Shown here: positions 1-10,256 of the stretch, piece after piece
Position numbering within the stretch: the first letter of the stretch is position 1
Layout of the letters: each line of letters starts with the position of its first letter
Source: PSRJ01 sp963825305
GTDB lineage: Bacteria > Acidobacteriota > Terriglobia > Bryobacterales > Bryobacteraceae
Direction of reading: 5' to 3'
Length of the DNA: 64,000 nt
NCBI GenBank assembly: GCA_963825305.1
Contig: CAWGTA010000007.1
Coordinates: 917,656 to 981,655, forward strand
Notes under the pieces: generated by a model
Database searches by the model: none
The model's input: the letters and a program-made list of their open reading frames with translations, nothing else
What the model was told of the DNA's origin: nothing
Position numbers and translations under genes: made by a program

Positions 1-1
1 C

Positions 2-520
2 TATAATCTCGTCAGTCTGGGCAACAAGTTGTTCACCACCGAGCCCAACCACGGAGAGATCGATGAGATCGATTCCGATGGAACAGTGCGGCGCGTGATT
101 GACATCTCCGAGAGTCATGGACACATCGTCCCGACCGCGCTGGCCTATAACGACGGCTGGTATTTCGGAAACTTGTTTCTGTTCCCTGTGGAGGCGGGGA
201 GTTCCAACGTCTTCCGGCTGGAAGCCAACAAACGCGTCCGCGTCATCGTACCCCAGTTGGCGACCGTGGTAGGGCTCGCATTCGACAAGCAGGATCGGCT
301 TTACATTCTCGAGATGAGCCCGGGGCAAGGCGGACCCGCTCCCGGTCAGGGAATGATTCTGCGATACGAGTACAACGGGCATTTGACGACCATTGCCAGC
401 GGCTTGTCGTTTCCGACGGCTATGACGTTCGGGCCGAACGGTCAGCTGTACGTTTCCCATCTGGGATTCGGCTTTCCGGCCGGCGCCGGCCAAATTGTGA
501 CCGTCAAAATCCAGAACTGA
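2..520 (+). CDS. ScyD/ScyE-like six-bladed beta-propeller protein, 5' end cut by window
   Basis: The reading frame is open from the first bases of the window, so the true start lies upstream; the TTG at 29 is only the first possible start codon visible. The visible 170 or so residues show repeated propeller-blade patterns: a VVGLAFDKQDRLYILE stretch, then a SFPTAMTFGPNGQLYVS stretch, and a terminal IVTVKI strand. Such spacing is typical of SMP-30/NHL-like and ScyD/ScyE family proteins, which are generally exported in bacteria. No catalytic residue can be assigned. The N-terminal signal sequence, if present, is outside the window. Function is unknown; a sugar-lactone or NHL propeller is the alternative. 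Confidence 0.7.
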   Translation, partial: YNLVSLGNKLFTTEPNHGEIDEIDSDGTVRRVIDISESHGHIVPTALAYNDGWYFGNLFLFPVEAGSSNVFRLEANKRVRVIVPQLATVVGLAFDKQDRLYILEMSPGQGGPAPGQGMILRYEYNGHLTTIASGLSFPTAMTFGPNGQLYVSHLGFGFPAGAGQIVTVKIQN

Positions 521-608
521 GGAAACCGGAAGCGTTGAGGCACCCAGCCCGGCACCTGCCAGCCCCAGGTTGGGTGCGCCGCGCGGATCGCGCCGCGGAA
601 TACTGTGG

Positions 609-1502
609 CTATTTGTGCTTTGCCTCGGTCGTCGGACTCGTGAGCTTTTGCATTTTCAATTGGTACTCGGGGTACATCGTTTCCGCGCCTCCGAGGGCAG
701 CCTCCAGTGGAAGATGGTGTTTCTCGGCAAATTCTCGGAGAAACGGGTTCTCACCCAGTAAGTAATTGGGCACGGTGTCGGGCGCGCGGTTGGCAATCTC
801 TTCTACGGAGTCGCACGGATATAGCCAATTCAGGCCTTCCGGAAGCACCAATCGGAAGACCTGGGTTCTGGTGAACGGCTCGGTGAGATACACCGGATCG
901 TTTACGATGCTCACATGGGTCAGGTAGTCGCCGTATCGAATGAAGTGTTCCGTCAGAGTTGCCTGATCGCTCTCCGGCAGTCCGTTCCGTCTCAGTTCGC
1001 CCTGCTTGATATGGGTCGTATAAACGGTTAGTGTGTCACCTTCCCATTTGCCAGTCGAAAATCCCATGAAGGTGTGCGGGGCCATCGAGGAAGGATGGGG
1101 ACGGTCGTCCATCCAGATGGTGCGATCCTGCTCGTACGTGCTGATGTATTGCCGGATGGCAATCAACCGCTGTGACTGGGGATCTTTCTCCTCCCAAATG
1201 CGCAGGTTCAGCGGTCCCCCGTAGATATAGGAAACCAGGTGAACCTGGCACTGATGCTCCGGCAAGGTAAGCCGGGATGCATCCCACGCCAGTGCAAAGT
1301 CGCGCGCCCCTTCTGTGATGGGCACTCCGTAGTATTCCACCAAAGCCGGATTACCGGTGCTCTCCTCATGAGGGTAGGGCGACCAGCTACCGCTAAGGTC
1401 AACCCCAGGCGCCGCGCGAAAGGCCCCCGTGGTCTGGCTGAACACCGGCGTCCATAGCCCGGCGGAAAACAGCAAAATCGAAACTGGAAAAAGTCGCGGC
1501 AA
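609..1502 (-). CDS. Exported hypothetical protein of an acidobacterial family
   Basis: This 297-residue protein begins with a clear signal peptide (PRLFPVSILLFSAGLWTPV, cleavage near FSQ). The start is a TTG codon; an upstream ATG is in another frame whose product has no signal peptide. The core carries a conserved-looking block around residues 130-165: aromatic and acidic residues, then HP, a G-x-S-x-G stretch and KWEGDTLTVYTTH. I recognise this pattern from unnamed exported proteins of Acidobacteria and Proteobacteria, but no function is known to me. It stands alone on the minus strand, with the TPR gene divergent upstream at 1690. No metal site or catalytic motif is evident. Confidence 0.65.
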   Translation of the reverse strand: MPRLFPVSILLFSAGLWTPVFSQTTGAFRAAPGVDLSGSWSPYPHEESTGNPALVEYYGVPITEGARDFALAWDASRLTLPEHQCQVHLVSYIYGGPLNLRIWEEKDPQSQRLIAIRQYISTYEQDRTIWMDDRPHPSSMAPHTFMGFSTGKWEGDTLTVYTTHIKQGELRRNGLPESDQATLTEHFIRYGDYLTHVSIVNDPVYLTEPFTRTQVFRLVLPEGLNWLYPCDSVEEIANRAPDTVPNYLLGENPFLREFAEKHHLPLEAALGGAETMYPEYQLKMQKLTSPTTEAKHK

Positions 1503-1689
1503 TTGGCGGTCCCTGCCTCTCCCATGACGCGCCTTCCACTGTAAGAGACCGATTCACCGCTGTCAATCTTCCGTTTCGGCCCCCACCACGTTCTGCACGC
1601 GCATGCCGTGAACGGTCGAATCCAATTACCTTGCAAGGGAAAAGGCCCGAGTCTAGAATTATCTTAAGGCCACTTTACAGGAGGCGCGG

Positions 1690-2721
1690 ATGCTCTCGCG
1701 AGTGCTTGTTGGCATTGGATCGCTTGCCGTCAGTTTCATGTTGATCGATTCGGCGGCCGCAGATACATACCAGGTCATTGTGACGGGCAAAGTGACCATG
1801 GAAGATGGTTCTGCGCCCCCGTTTACGGTCGGAATCGAGCGCGCTTGCACCGATGTCCAGGGTTCGGCGCCGGGACCGATCGCGAACAAGAAAGGCGAGT
1901 TCCTATGGAAGATGGAGTTCGACCCTTTCCTCCAGCGAACTTGTTTCCTCCAGGCCACGTACCCCGGGTATGTGTCCAGCCGCCTGGAGATCACGGCGAT
2001 CAACGCCACGTCCCATGACCCGACCTTCCGGCTGCCATCACCACTGGTCCTTTCGCGTGCCGTCCCGGAACCCTACTCCATTGTTGTCTCTGACGCGGAC
2101 TTGTCGTCCAAGGCCAAAACGGCATTTCGCGAAGGGATGAAGGCCGCCGACGCCGGGAACTTCGCTGAGGCCGTCAGTCAGTTGGAAGTCGCGACGGCCG
2201 CGGCTCCGAAATCCGCGCAGCTTTGGCACGCTCTGGGGATTGTGGATGAGAAGCTCCAGAAACCGGCAGAGGCGCGGAAAGCGTATGAGCGCGCCATTGC
2301 AATCGATCCGAAATTTCTCGCCCCCTATGTAACGCTGACGCGCGTATGCCTGCAAACCAAAGATTGGCAGGCCGCTTCTCAAACAGCCGATGCTTTAATC
2401 AAGGCCGACACCAAGCATCTCTATCTGGAGATCCATCTCCACCGTGCCGTCGCGCTCTACTGGTTGAAGGACTTGGCGGGTGCCGAGGCAAGCGCGCGGG
2501 AGGCCATTCGGGTCGACCCTGCACACAAAAGGCCGCGGGAGGAGTACGTATTAGGGCGGATTCTCGAGGCAAAAGGCGATCTCACGGGCGCAGGCGAACA
2601 CATGTCCAAATACCTTGAGGTCGAGCCCGCGCCACTGGATGGCGATTTAGTGCGTGGCCATTTGCAGAACCTGGGAAAGCCCGAAGCCAAGGATATCGAT
2701 CCCCAACTGGAATTGCTCTGA
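1690..2721 (+). CDS. Exported TPR protein with N-terminal beta-sandwich domain
   Basis: The start is well supported: AGGAGG lies five bases before the ATG. Residues 1-25 form a signal peptide. Residues 27-120 resemble a carboxypeptidase-regulatory-like (transthyretin-type) beta-sandwich, with a YQVIVTGKVTMEDGSAPP opening and two cysteines (CTDV, RTCFL) that could form a disulfide. From about residue 140 onward there are four or five tetratricopeptide repeats with typical A/G/Y-L-A-P spacing, for example KPAEARKAYERAIAIDP. It is probably a periplasmic scaffold. The partner is not identifiable from the neighbours. A hairpin follows the stop codon. Confidence 0.75.
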   Translation: MLSRVLVGIGSLAVSFMLIDSAAADTYQVIVTGKVTMEDGSAPPFTVGIERACTDVQGSAPGPIANKKGEFLWKMEFDPFLQRTCFLQATYPGYVSSRLEITAINATSHDPTFRLPSPLVLSRAVPEPYSIVVSDADLSSKAKTAFREGMKAADAGNFAEAVSQLEVATAAAPKSAQLWHALGIVDEKLQKPAEARKAYERAIAIDPKFLAPYVTLTRVCLQTKDWQAASQTADALIKADTKHLYLEIHLHRAVALYWLKDLAGAEASAREAIRVDPAHKRPREEYVLGRILEAKGDLTGAGEHMSKYLEVEPAPLDGDLVRGHLQNLGKPEAKDIDPQLELL

Positions 2722-2732
2722 CCGCGATTGTG

Positions 2733-2760
2733 GGCAGACCATCGTTGTTTGTGGTCTGCC
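2733..2760. terminator. Hairpin after TPR gene; same stem recurs at 51905
   Basis: GGCAGACCA (2733-2741) pairs perfectly with TGGTCTGCC (2752-2760) over a ten-base loop, twelve bases after the TPR stop codon. There is no T tract, so it is not a textbook intrinsic terminator. The identical nine-base arms occur again at 51905-51932. Confidence 0.45.
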
Positions 2761-2919
2761 GAGGCGGGCGAAGCGCGCTTTTACGCCGCTTTGCGGCACG
2801 GCAGAAGGCCGCACTACGCCGAAGCAGTAGACCTTGCCTCCGCGGTACGGAAAATGGCAACGCCCTCCCTCACGATCGCGGCTCTTGACCGGACGTGAGG
2901 GAGGGCGTCGAAAAGGGGA

Positions 2920-5900
2920 TCAGAACGTAAAGCGCGCCACGATCTGGCCGTTCCGCGGCTGGGCCCCGGCCCCGGCGACCGTGTTCACATATCCAAAGCC
3001 AGCGGTGTTTACGCCGTTAGAAGTCGTCACAGGAGTGAGAGTGGTTCCGGAAGAGCCGCATTGCCTGGTTGCCGGTCTGGGGAGTCGTAAGGAACAGCCG
3101 GTTGAAGATGTTCTGGAATTCGGCGCGGACGAAGAAATTGAACCTGCCTTCCTTGCCGAACCGGAAATTCCGGCCAAAGCTCATCGACTCGGCGGGCTGC
3201 CGTTGCCAGCGGATAGTTGTTGTAGAACGGAGCCGCCGTGCCCCACTGCCCGGGCGCCGGATCCGACCAGGCGGCGGGATTGAGGACTGGTCTGGGTCTG
3301 CGGATTGAAGCATCCACAGTTCGGATTAAACAACAGCGGATTCACACCGGGAACACGGTTGTCGGGGTTGACCGGAGTTCCGTTGAACCCACCCTGCCGT
3401 AACAAGTCGTTCTCCAGCTGATTGCTGGATGACGGGGTTTCAATCAGAGTGCCGTTCTGATAGCGCAGCAGCCAGCCGAGCTGCCAACCCCGGACTACCT
3501 GGGAAAGTACTTTCTTTCCCCCAGTGTCCGCGGAGGGCAACCTGGGCGTTGTGTAGGAGCCGGAAATCACCAGGGCCACCGGAGTGGATCAACTGGTTGA
3601 GCTGCTTGTTGATCCGCATAGTTGAAAATGTCTGCGATGACCGGGTTGTAGCTAAGGAAGATGGGGGCCTCCGAGCCGGCACCGAGGTCCGTGGCTTTGG
3701 ACCAAACGAACGAGGCCTGCGCCGACAAGCCGTGAGAGAAGCGCTTGGTGATTTTGGTCTGCAGGCGTCATACCACGTTTTGCCCATGGGAGGCCCCAGG
3801 AACGAGGTCGGACCACCAGTAGCCCACTGCGGCACCGGACGGATTTGCTGGGTGACCGTTTCATTCAGCGGCATTCCCGGATAGGCTGGAACAAATCCGT
3901 GCGGCAATCGCCTGCGGAGAGCCGATCTGAGACCGTCAGTAAAGCCAGATCCGCCGGATTGTTTATGGCTAAGTCCGTAATGTTCGCCAGAATCTGGGGT
4001 GTCAGACAATTACATTGGTACTGGTCGAGGCCTTCCGCGGACCACCAGACTCCCCGATTGCCCACATACGTAGCTTCCGCGACGATGTCTTTTTGCACTT
4101 CGCGCTGCATGCCGACGCTCCACTGCAGAGTCCGCGGCGGCCGGGCACTCGGATTGAAGATGGTGTTCGGAGACGACGGCGGCAACAGCCCGCCTGTCGG
4201 AATTGGCAGTTTGCCCGGATCATAGTTCGGCCACTTTACATTGGGGAACGGATTTTGTTGGATAACCGTTCGGGGCCGGAGAGATCCCATAACCGGTCGA
4301 GTTGAAAGTATAGTAATCGGCCAGGCTGTATTGAACGCCCTGGGGGGTCTGCACCACACCGTAGGTAACCCCGGCGCCCGCGCGCAGCACCGTCTTTGGG
4401 TTGATCTGGTACGCCGCTCCGACGCGCGGCCCGAACGCCCAAGGATAGTTATGCGAAAACTGGCAGTTGCAGGTGGCTCCGTAGATCTCGGCGCCCGGAG
4501 GCCCGACCGTCGGATTCAGCGTGGTGAAGCTGGCGATCGGCATGCGGCCGTATTCTTCCTTCAAATAGGTCTGGTAATCGTAGCGTAGGCCATAATCCAG
4601 GGTCAGCTTCGTCGTGACCTTCCAGCTATCCTGCGCGTACAGCCCCAGGCTGTGAGTGCCCGTCTTCGTCTGGGTGTTCGGACTGATTTCGACATCGTCC
4701 ACCAGGCCCAGCATAAAGCTGGCGTAACTGAAGCCGGAGGGAATGGTGAAGTTGAAAGGCTGGAGATTTTGCCAGGGATCGGCGGTTTCGGCATTGTTAA
4801 TGCCGAAGGCGCCATTGGCGCGCCATCCGCTGTTCTCGGGATACCCGTCGATAATGAACTCCCCGCCAAATTTGAAGGATGTGATTCCCCTTGACCCAAG
4901 TCAAGTTGGTGTTGGCCGTCGGCTTCTCTTCCCAGAGGAAGGCAATGAAGGCCGGACCTAATCCCCCAAAGTTCGGGCCGCCATACCCGCCGCTGATGAA
5001 GTTATCCAGGCCTGCGGCGATGTTCGTCGTCGGGCCCCGCTGCCATCGAAGAATCCGCCGATCGAGGGGAAGCGGTTGGTTTGGAAATACCCGCTCATAC
5101 CTAGAGTGGACTGGTCGAAATTGGGATAGTCCGTCGGCTGATACTGCTGAATGTAACCAACGCCCACGTGCAACAGCAGAGTTGGCGTAAGGGTCTGATC
5201 GAAATTCACGCGCGTGGTGCACGTTCCGGTTGGCGGTGGGGTTGGGGGCAGCGTAAATGCCATCGTGACCCCGTTGGTATTGGGCTGGTTGCTCCAGCAG
5301 GCGCGAGAAATACCAGGAGAGCTTCATGGTCGGGCTGAGGGAGTGATCGAGCTTGAAGGACCATTCGGTCGTGTGCTGCCAGTCTTGGTAGGCGGGAACA
5401 ATGTAGTTGTTGGTGAGGCCGGGTGCGTTCGGCAGCGGGAAAAACGTTCTGGATCGCCTTGGACGATCGAGACTAAGAGCGTGGGTCGGAATCTGCTGGT
5501 TGGGGTAAGGAGTGCGGACCTGGGCTCCGTTTACGGTCCGCGTCGTGGTGGGATCGAAGACCTCACCGAAGGACAGCGTCTGGCCGGCCGGGTCTACCGC
5601 GGGCTGGCCGGTGGCGGTGTTCACGATGGGCGGGCTGAAGGCGCAGGAGCTCGGCCAGGGATGTAAGCAAAACAGCCGGCTGTGCTGAAATCGCCGTTCC
5701 TATAGGCCTGCGTAGGTACCGTCCAAAGGCCGTTGGAAATCGTGTCTGGTTTCCCGGAATTGCTCGAAATTGACGAAGAAGAAGGTCTTGTTGGTTCCGT
5801 TGTACACCTTGGGAATGCGGATCGGCCCGCCCACCGTGAATCCAAAATCGTTGCGGCGCACCGCGTTGCGGATGTGCTGGCCCTCCTTGAGTCGGGCTCT

Positions 5901-6774
5901 GCGTGCCGGCATCGGTGAACGGCAAGCCGGCATTCAGCGCCTCGTTCACGAAATAGTCGTAGGCGCTGCCATGCAACGCATTGGTGCCCGACTTCATGGT
6001 GAAGTTGAAATAGCCGCCGCCCACCTGGCCATACTCCGCCGCGAAATTACTGGTCTGAACCGATACCTCCTGGATGGCGTCTACGCTGGCGCCCTGGCTG
6101 AGCTGCTGCATCACTTTCCAGATGTTTCCGGTGGAATCCTGGCCTTCAATGCGGATGGCTTCGCTGTTGCTTGGCATGCCCGTTCACCACCATCGCTGCG
6201 TCGTTGCCAAAATTCACGCCGGGAAGCAGTTCCGCAATCTGCAGGGGGTTCCGAATTTGGCCCATCGTGTTGCCAGTGTTGGCGCCGGCGAGGAGGTTCC
6301 CGCCTCCGATATGGTGAGCACGGGAAGCTGATCCAGCATCGGTCTATGTCGACCCGATGGCTCATCTCCCCGCTTTCGGTCTTGAGCAAGGGCGCCGTAT
6401 CGGCGACGGTCACCACCTCGGTATTTGCGCCGATTTCCAGCGTGAATGTCTCTGCGCGTGTCGGTGGCCACGACCACCTGCACGTTCGACTGCACGGACT
6501 TCTTGAAGCCCGCCGCAGTCACCGAAATCTCGTAGGTGCCCGCCGGCACTGAGAACACGAAGTTACCGGTGGCCGATGTGCCGCCGCGATAGACAACGCC
6601 CGTAGCGGCGTTCTTGACTTCAATTTGAGCCGTCGGAACAACCGCACCCGCTGGGTCGGTAATGGTCCCGGTAATTGTGCCTTGGTTGGACTGCGCAAAC
6701 AGAGCAGCAGCCGTCAGAAAAACAAGTGTTACAAGCTTCCGGCCCATCAGGGTGAAGATCGAGGCGTTACGCAT
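2920..6774 (-). pseudogene. Oar-like TonB-dependent receptor, broken by many frameshifts
   Basis: The start (6774) encodes a signal peptide and a carboxypeptidase-regulatory-like domain with GTITGTITDPAGAVVP, followed by plug-domain pieces (EYGQVGGGYFNFTMKSGTN) and beta-barrel pieces. The C-terminus ends in QIVARFTF at 2920, the usual aromatic end of such receptors. The pieces are spread over all three minus-strand frames: 6774-6450, a short piece near 6416-6350, 6177-5890, 5933-5700, 5624-4797, 4714-4220, 4359-3865, 4009-3440, 3579-3181, 3313-3020 and the terminal piece. That implies around ten indels in 3.85 kb. Two other receptors of this type in the window are intact over 3 kb. The protein would have been an outer-membrane transporter or adhesin-like barrel of about 1,280 residues. 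Either real decay or very poor local sequence explains it. Confidence 0.85.
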
Positions 6775-6945
6775 TGGCAGTTTGACTCCCCATTGTTGTT
6801 GGACTGCGAAACAGATTGGGTGAGAATATCCTCGTATCCATCTGGAGTCAATGGACCTGGGTTGATATACCCTATCAAGAATCTTGACAGTGCCTCGGCC
6901 GGTGCCAAATACAGGGTAGGTGGCCCAATCTTAGGAAGGGTCTGG

Positions 6946-7782
6946 CTAAGCAGTGGGATCGGCTGCTCGGTCCCCGCCACGCGGTTCGGTTGTCCCGCTC
7001 TTCCGGCGGCTCGTACGCTGGTAGTGTGGGCTGTATTCCAAGCCGTATGGCGTCTTGACCTTCGTCCTCGCCTTTTCGTCGTAGAACGCCTGACTGGATT
7101 GGTGTCGCGCCGCGCTCTCCTCTTCCGTGCCGTTGCGGAAGGTGATCTCTTCTCGTGGCACAAAGATCACCTGCCCGATCGGCATGCTGTGTGACGCGGA
7201 AATCGTTTCGCCCGGCTGGAGGACGTAGCGGAACTCGGTGTCGTGAACGTACCAATCGGTCTCGACACGGATCACCAGCATCGGGGCGACGGGCCGCTCG
7301 ATCAGGTTGAAGACCGGAGTGTAGACTGTGTCCCATCCTGGCGCAGTCTGGAAGTTCCACGCTCCGCGCAGAGTCACGGCGCCTGCCGGTGTCCCCATGT
7401 CATCCGGGGAGATAAACATACCGGGCATCAGGTGGGCGATTTCCCGGGTTTGCGGCGTGTCCTGAATGTGCATCTTGATTTCCCGTTTGGTGGCGCCGAT
7501 CCCGCCCACCGGCAGCAGATACGTCACCGTAAACACTGGCTCCCAGTTGTTTCCTTTGGTGTTCACCGAGTAGACAAAATGATAACGGCCCTCCCCCTCA
7601 TACCCGATTTGAAAGGTCTCTTTTTCAGCGAGCGGAGGATGGACAAGGAAGCCTACGGAGCTTCCGGCTTCGAGTACGGGACAGTGGCGGGCGTGCTGTG
7701 GTAGCAGAGGACGCTGGGCTTCGCGGCGCGGTTGCAGCCCAATTCCGGGCCTTCGCGGGTTGGGAAAGAGACTTACTTCCAT
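6946..7782 (-). CDS. Hypothetical beta-rich protein
   Basis: The frame encodes 278 residues. The middle part (roughly residues 40-215) looks genuine: regular alternating strands such as GRYHFVYSVN and PVFTVTYLLPVGG, and a segment running HLMPGMFISPDDMGTPAGAV. The first 40 and last 40 residues are rich in R, P and G in a way that suggests the wrong frame, so indels at either end are possible. It begins 38 bases downstream of the pabB stop on the same strand. I do not recognise the family. Confidence 0.4.
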   Translation of the reverse strand: MEVSLFPNPRRPGIGLQPRREAQRPLLPQHARHCPVLEAGSSVGFLVHPPLAEKETFQIGYEGEGRYHFVYSVNTKGNNWEPVFTVTYLLPVGGIGATKREIKMHIQDTPQTREIAHLMPGMFISPDDMGTPAGAVTLRGAWNFQTAPGWDTVYTPVFNLIERPVAPMLVIRVETDWYVHDTEFRYVLQPGETISASHSMPIGQVIFVPREEITFRNGTEEESAARHQSSQAFYDEKARTKVKTPYGLEYSPHYQRTSRRKSGTTEPRGGDRAADPTA

Positions 7783-7820
7783 CTCCGAAGTATCGCACCG
7801 TCATATGCGGTCTTCACCCG

Positions 7821-9232
7821 TCAAAGTTCCACTCCGAGAGCTTGCAGGAACGCCAGCGCTTTCGCGTCGGATTCCGCGAGCTCCTCGGGCGGTATGGATT
7901 CGGCCGTGATGCCACAGCCCGCCAGGTACCAGACGCGGCTCTCCGATGCGACGGCGGTGCGGATTGCCACGGACAACTCCATGTCTCCATCCAGCGAAAT
8001 CCAGCCGATGCTTCCCATGCACGGTCCCCGGCGGTTGCCCTCTTCGAGAGCTGCCAGCTCCATGGCGCGGATTTTGGGCGCGCCGGTGATGGACGCGGGA
8101 GGGAAGCAGGCCCGGAGCAGGTCCACTGGGACCACAGCCCGCCCGCAGTTCGCCCGTGACTTCGGAAAACGTGTGGTGGACGGTGGGGAGGGAAACCAGT
8201 TCGGCGTGCCGCGTCACGCGAACCGAGCCCGTGCGGCACACGCGGCCGAGGTCGTTGCGGGTGACGTCGACTATCATGGCGAGCTCCGCGCGGTCCTTTT
8301 CGCTTGCGACGAGGTCGGCTGTGAGGGTGCGATCTTCGTCCGGGGATTTGCCGCGCGGCCGCGTGCCTTTGATGGGACAGGAGCGAACGTGGCGGTTGCG
8401 CATATCGAGGAACAGTTCGGGACTGACCGAGAGAACGGCGCTGTCGCTGCCGGTCCGGATGAGCGCGCCGTGCGCCGCGGGGCTGACGGCGCGCAGGCGG
8501 AGGTAGAGGGGCCAGATCTCATCGCTGGTGAGCGGTGTTTCCAAGCGGCGGCAGAGGTTCACTTGAAAGAGCTCGCCGTTGCGGATGCGCTCGACCGTGC
8601 GGGCGACCGCGGCTTGGAAACCGGCGGCGTCGGGGCGGGAGAGTGGGGCAGGCCTTTCGGCCTGCCGCCGGCTTTCAGCCGGCGCGCCGCGCGGAAGCGC
8701 GGCGGCAGCCTGAAAGGCTGGCCCCACACGCCACGCATCCGTACCACAAGCCATCCACCCACCAGCGGAGTGCTCGAACCTCCAGTCATAGATTCCGAGC
8801 TGCAAATCCGGCAAGTCCGCGGATTGATACTCCGGCAGCGCCAGGTTCTCCAATTCCGCGCCTAACTCATAGCCCAGGTAGCCGCACAGCATCGCGCCGC
8901 GCCGGCCCGCCCCACGCTTCGAAAGCAGCTTCGAGCAGATCGAACCCGCGTGCTTCCACTTCGAGGCGGCCGCCTGGCCCGCAGACCACCGTTTGTCCGT
9001 CCCGCGTAGAGATGCGCGCAATCGGATCAGCCGCGATCCACGCCTTCTCCGGCCGATCGAGCCAAATGAACCCCGGCTGCGGCCACAACGCTTCCGCCAC
9101 GGCGGTGACGTCGCGGTTATCCAGCAGCCCGTTAGCGTAGGATTGAGCACCCGGCCGCGGCGCCGGCAGAATGCCTCGCAACTGCTCCACCAATTCCAGG
9201 CGAGTTCCCGCGGAAAGCCGGTCGGACCACAT
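7821..9232 (-). CDS. pabB: Aminodeoxychorismate synthase component I (PabB), two apparent frameshifts
   Basis: A chorismate-binding enzyme that aminates chorismate for folate synthesis, working with the amidotransferase encoded just upstream. Its ATG (9232) overlaps the pabA stop as TAATG, implying translational coupling. The N-terminal half is read from 9232 to about 8905, then the frame changes near a G-rich run. The catalytic half follows, with GELFQVNLCRR, SPELFLDMRN, IKGTRPRGKSPDEDRTL and a DVTRNDLGRVCR segment. Near 8140 the frame changes again to reach ITGAPKIRAME and the end at 7821. The total of about 470 residues fits the family. An ~83-bp hairpin repeat (8644-8726) lies in frame between the halves and adds about 28 R/A/P-rich residues. 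TrpE is the alternative, but the TrpG-like partner and the lack of a trp context favour PabB. Both shifts are probably sequence errors. Confidence 0.85.
8644..8726. repeat. Four-hairpin palindromic element, copy 1 (inside pabB)
   Basis: TGGGG (8644-8648) and CCCCA (8722-8726) close four consecutive perfect or near-perfect hairpins. Their stems are GCAGGCC/GGCCTGC, GCCGGC/GCCGGC, CGCCGCGC/GCGCGGCG and CAGCC/GGCTG, with loops of 3-6 bases such as TTT, TTTCA and GGAA. The element is the inverted counterpart of the one at 11170-11254. It is translated as part of pabB. Confidence 0.85.
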
Positions 9233-9798
9233 TAGCTTTCCAGAAAATTGCGCAGCAGTTCGGTGCCGTACTCGGTGAGAAACGATTCCGGGTGAAACAG
9301 GAGGCCCTCGGTGGCCGTATTCCGGAGCCGGCATCCCATGATGACGCCATCGGCCGTTCGTGCCGTGATCTCGAGCGACGGTGGCACGGTACCGGGATCG
9401 ACCTGTAAGGAATGATAGCGAGCGGCCAGGAACGGACTGGGAATCCCGTCGAAGATGCCCTCGGCGGAGTGAAACACCTGGTGGGCTTTGCCATGGACCG
9501 GTCTTCCGGAAGGGCAGACTGTCGCTCCGGCGACCGAGGCGATCACCTGCATTCCGAGGCAGACACCGAGAATGGGAACGGTGCCCGACAGGCGGCACAC
9601 CACCTCCGGGCAAATGCCGGTGCGCTCCGGTCCAAAAGGCCCGGGTGACAGGATGATGCGGTCCGGCCGGAGTGTGAGGACTTCGGCCAAACTGATGCGG
9701 TCGGAACGGCGGACCTCACAACTCGCGCCGAGGCTCTCCGCAGCCTGCACCAGGTTCCAGGTGAACGAGTCGTAGTTGTCCAGAATTAAAACCGTCAC
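9232..9798 (-). CDS. pabA: Aminodeoxychorismate/anthranilate synthase glutamine amidotransferase
   Basis: A 188-residue class I glutamine amidotransferase that releases ammonia from glutamine for the chorismate-binding partner. It has the family start ILDNYDSFTWNLVQ, the oxyanion segment ILSPGP, the nucleophile cysteine in GVCLGMQ (about residue 80) and the catalytic His-Glu in FHPESF (about residue 168). The start codon is GTG at 9798. The stop overlaps the pabB start by one base. One amidotransferase may serve both folate and tryptophan synthesis in some bacteria, so pabA and trpG cannot be separated by sequence; the adjacent pabB decides the name. Confidence 0.9.
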   Translation of the reverse strand: MTVLILDNYDSFTWNLVQAAESLGASCEVRRSDRISLAEVLTLRPDRIILSPGPFGPERTGICPEVVCRLSGTVPILGVCLGMQVIASVAGATVCPSGRPVHGKAHQVFHSAEGIFDGIPSPFLAARYHSLQVDPGTVPPSLEITARTADGVIMGCRLRNTATEGLLFHPESFLTEYGTELLRNFLES

Positions 9799-9907
9799 CT
9801 ATTTCAGTTTAGCGGGAGCGGCAGGCCGCCTCTTGGGATGGACGAAACTTTCGGGGGCGAGAGGGTCGCCGAAGCAGACCCTCTCCGCTGGAATTCTGCG
9901 GACTAAA

Positions 9908-10111
9908 TCAGACCCTCATCACGTTCTCGGCCTGCAGTCCCTTGGGCCCCTGCTTGACCTCGAACTCCACCTCCGAACCTTCATCCAGGCTGCGGTAGCC
10001 GTTCGCCTGGATCGCAGAAAAATGCACGAATACATCGTCGCCGCTCGACCGCTGGATGAATCCGTAGCCCTTGGCGGCATTAAACCATTTCACAACGCCC
10101 TTTTCTTTCAC
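9908..10111 (-). CDS. Cold-shock protein (CspA family)
   Basis: A single OB-fold cold-shock domain of 67 residues that binds single-stranded RNA/DNA. RNP1 is seen as KGYGFIQ and RNP2 as VFVHFSAI, with the usual GVVKWFN start. A longer frame reaches 10186, but a GTG at 10111 preceded by AGGAG (eight bases upstream) gives the standard family length, so I choose it. It lies between the pab genes and thiL, transcribed away from thiL. No long 5' leader can be judged from the sequence. Confidence 0.93.
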   Translation of the reverse strand: MKEKGVVKWFNAAKGYGFIQRSSGDDVFVHFSAIQANGYRSLDEGSEVEFEVKQGPKGLQAENVMRV

Positions 10112-10256
10112 TACTCCTTCTCCTATTTCATTGTTCGCCCTGCTCTCCGGTCCCGAAGCGTCAAGGCCCCGTCGAGGTGCGGACAACTGATTGCAAATGC
10201 GTAGGGTATTCTCTCAGATGGCATTCTGGGGGTCAAGTACGCGACCATGGTACCCG

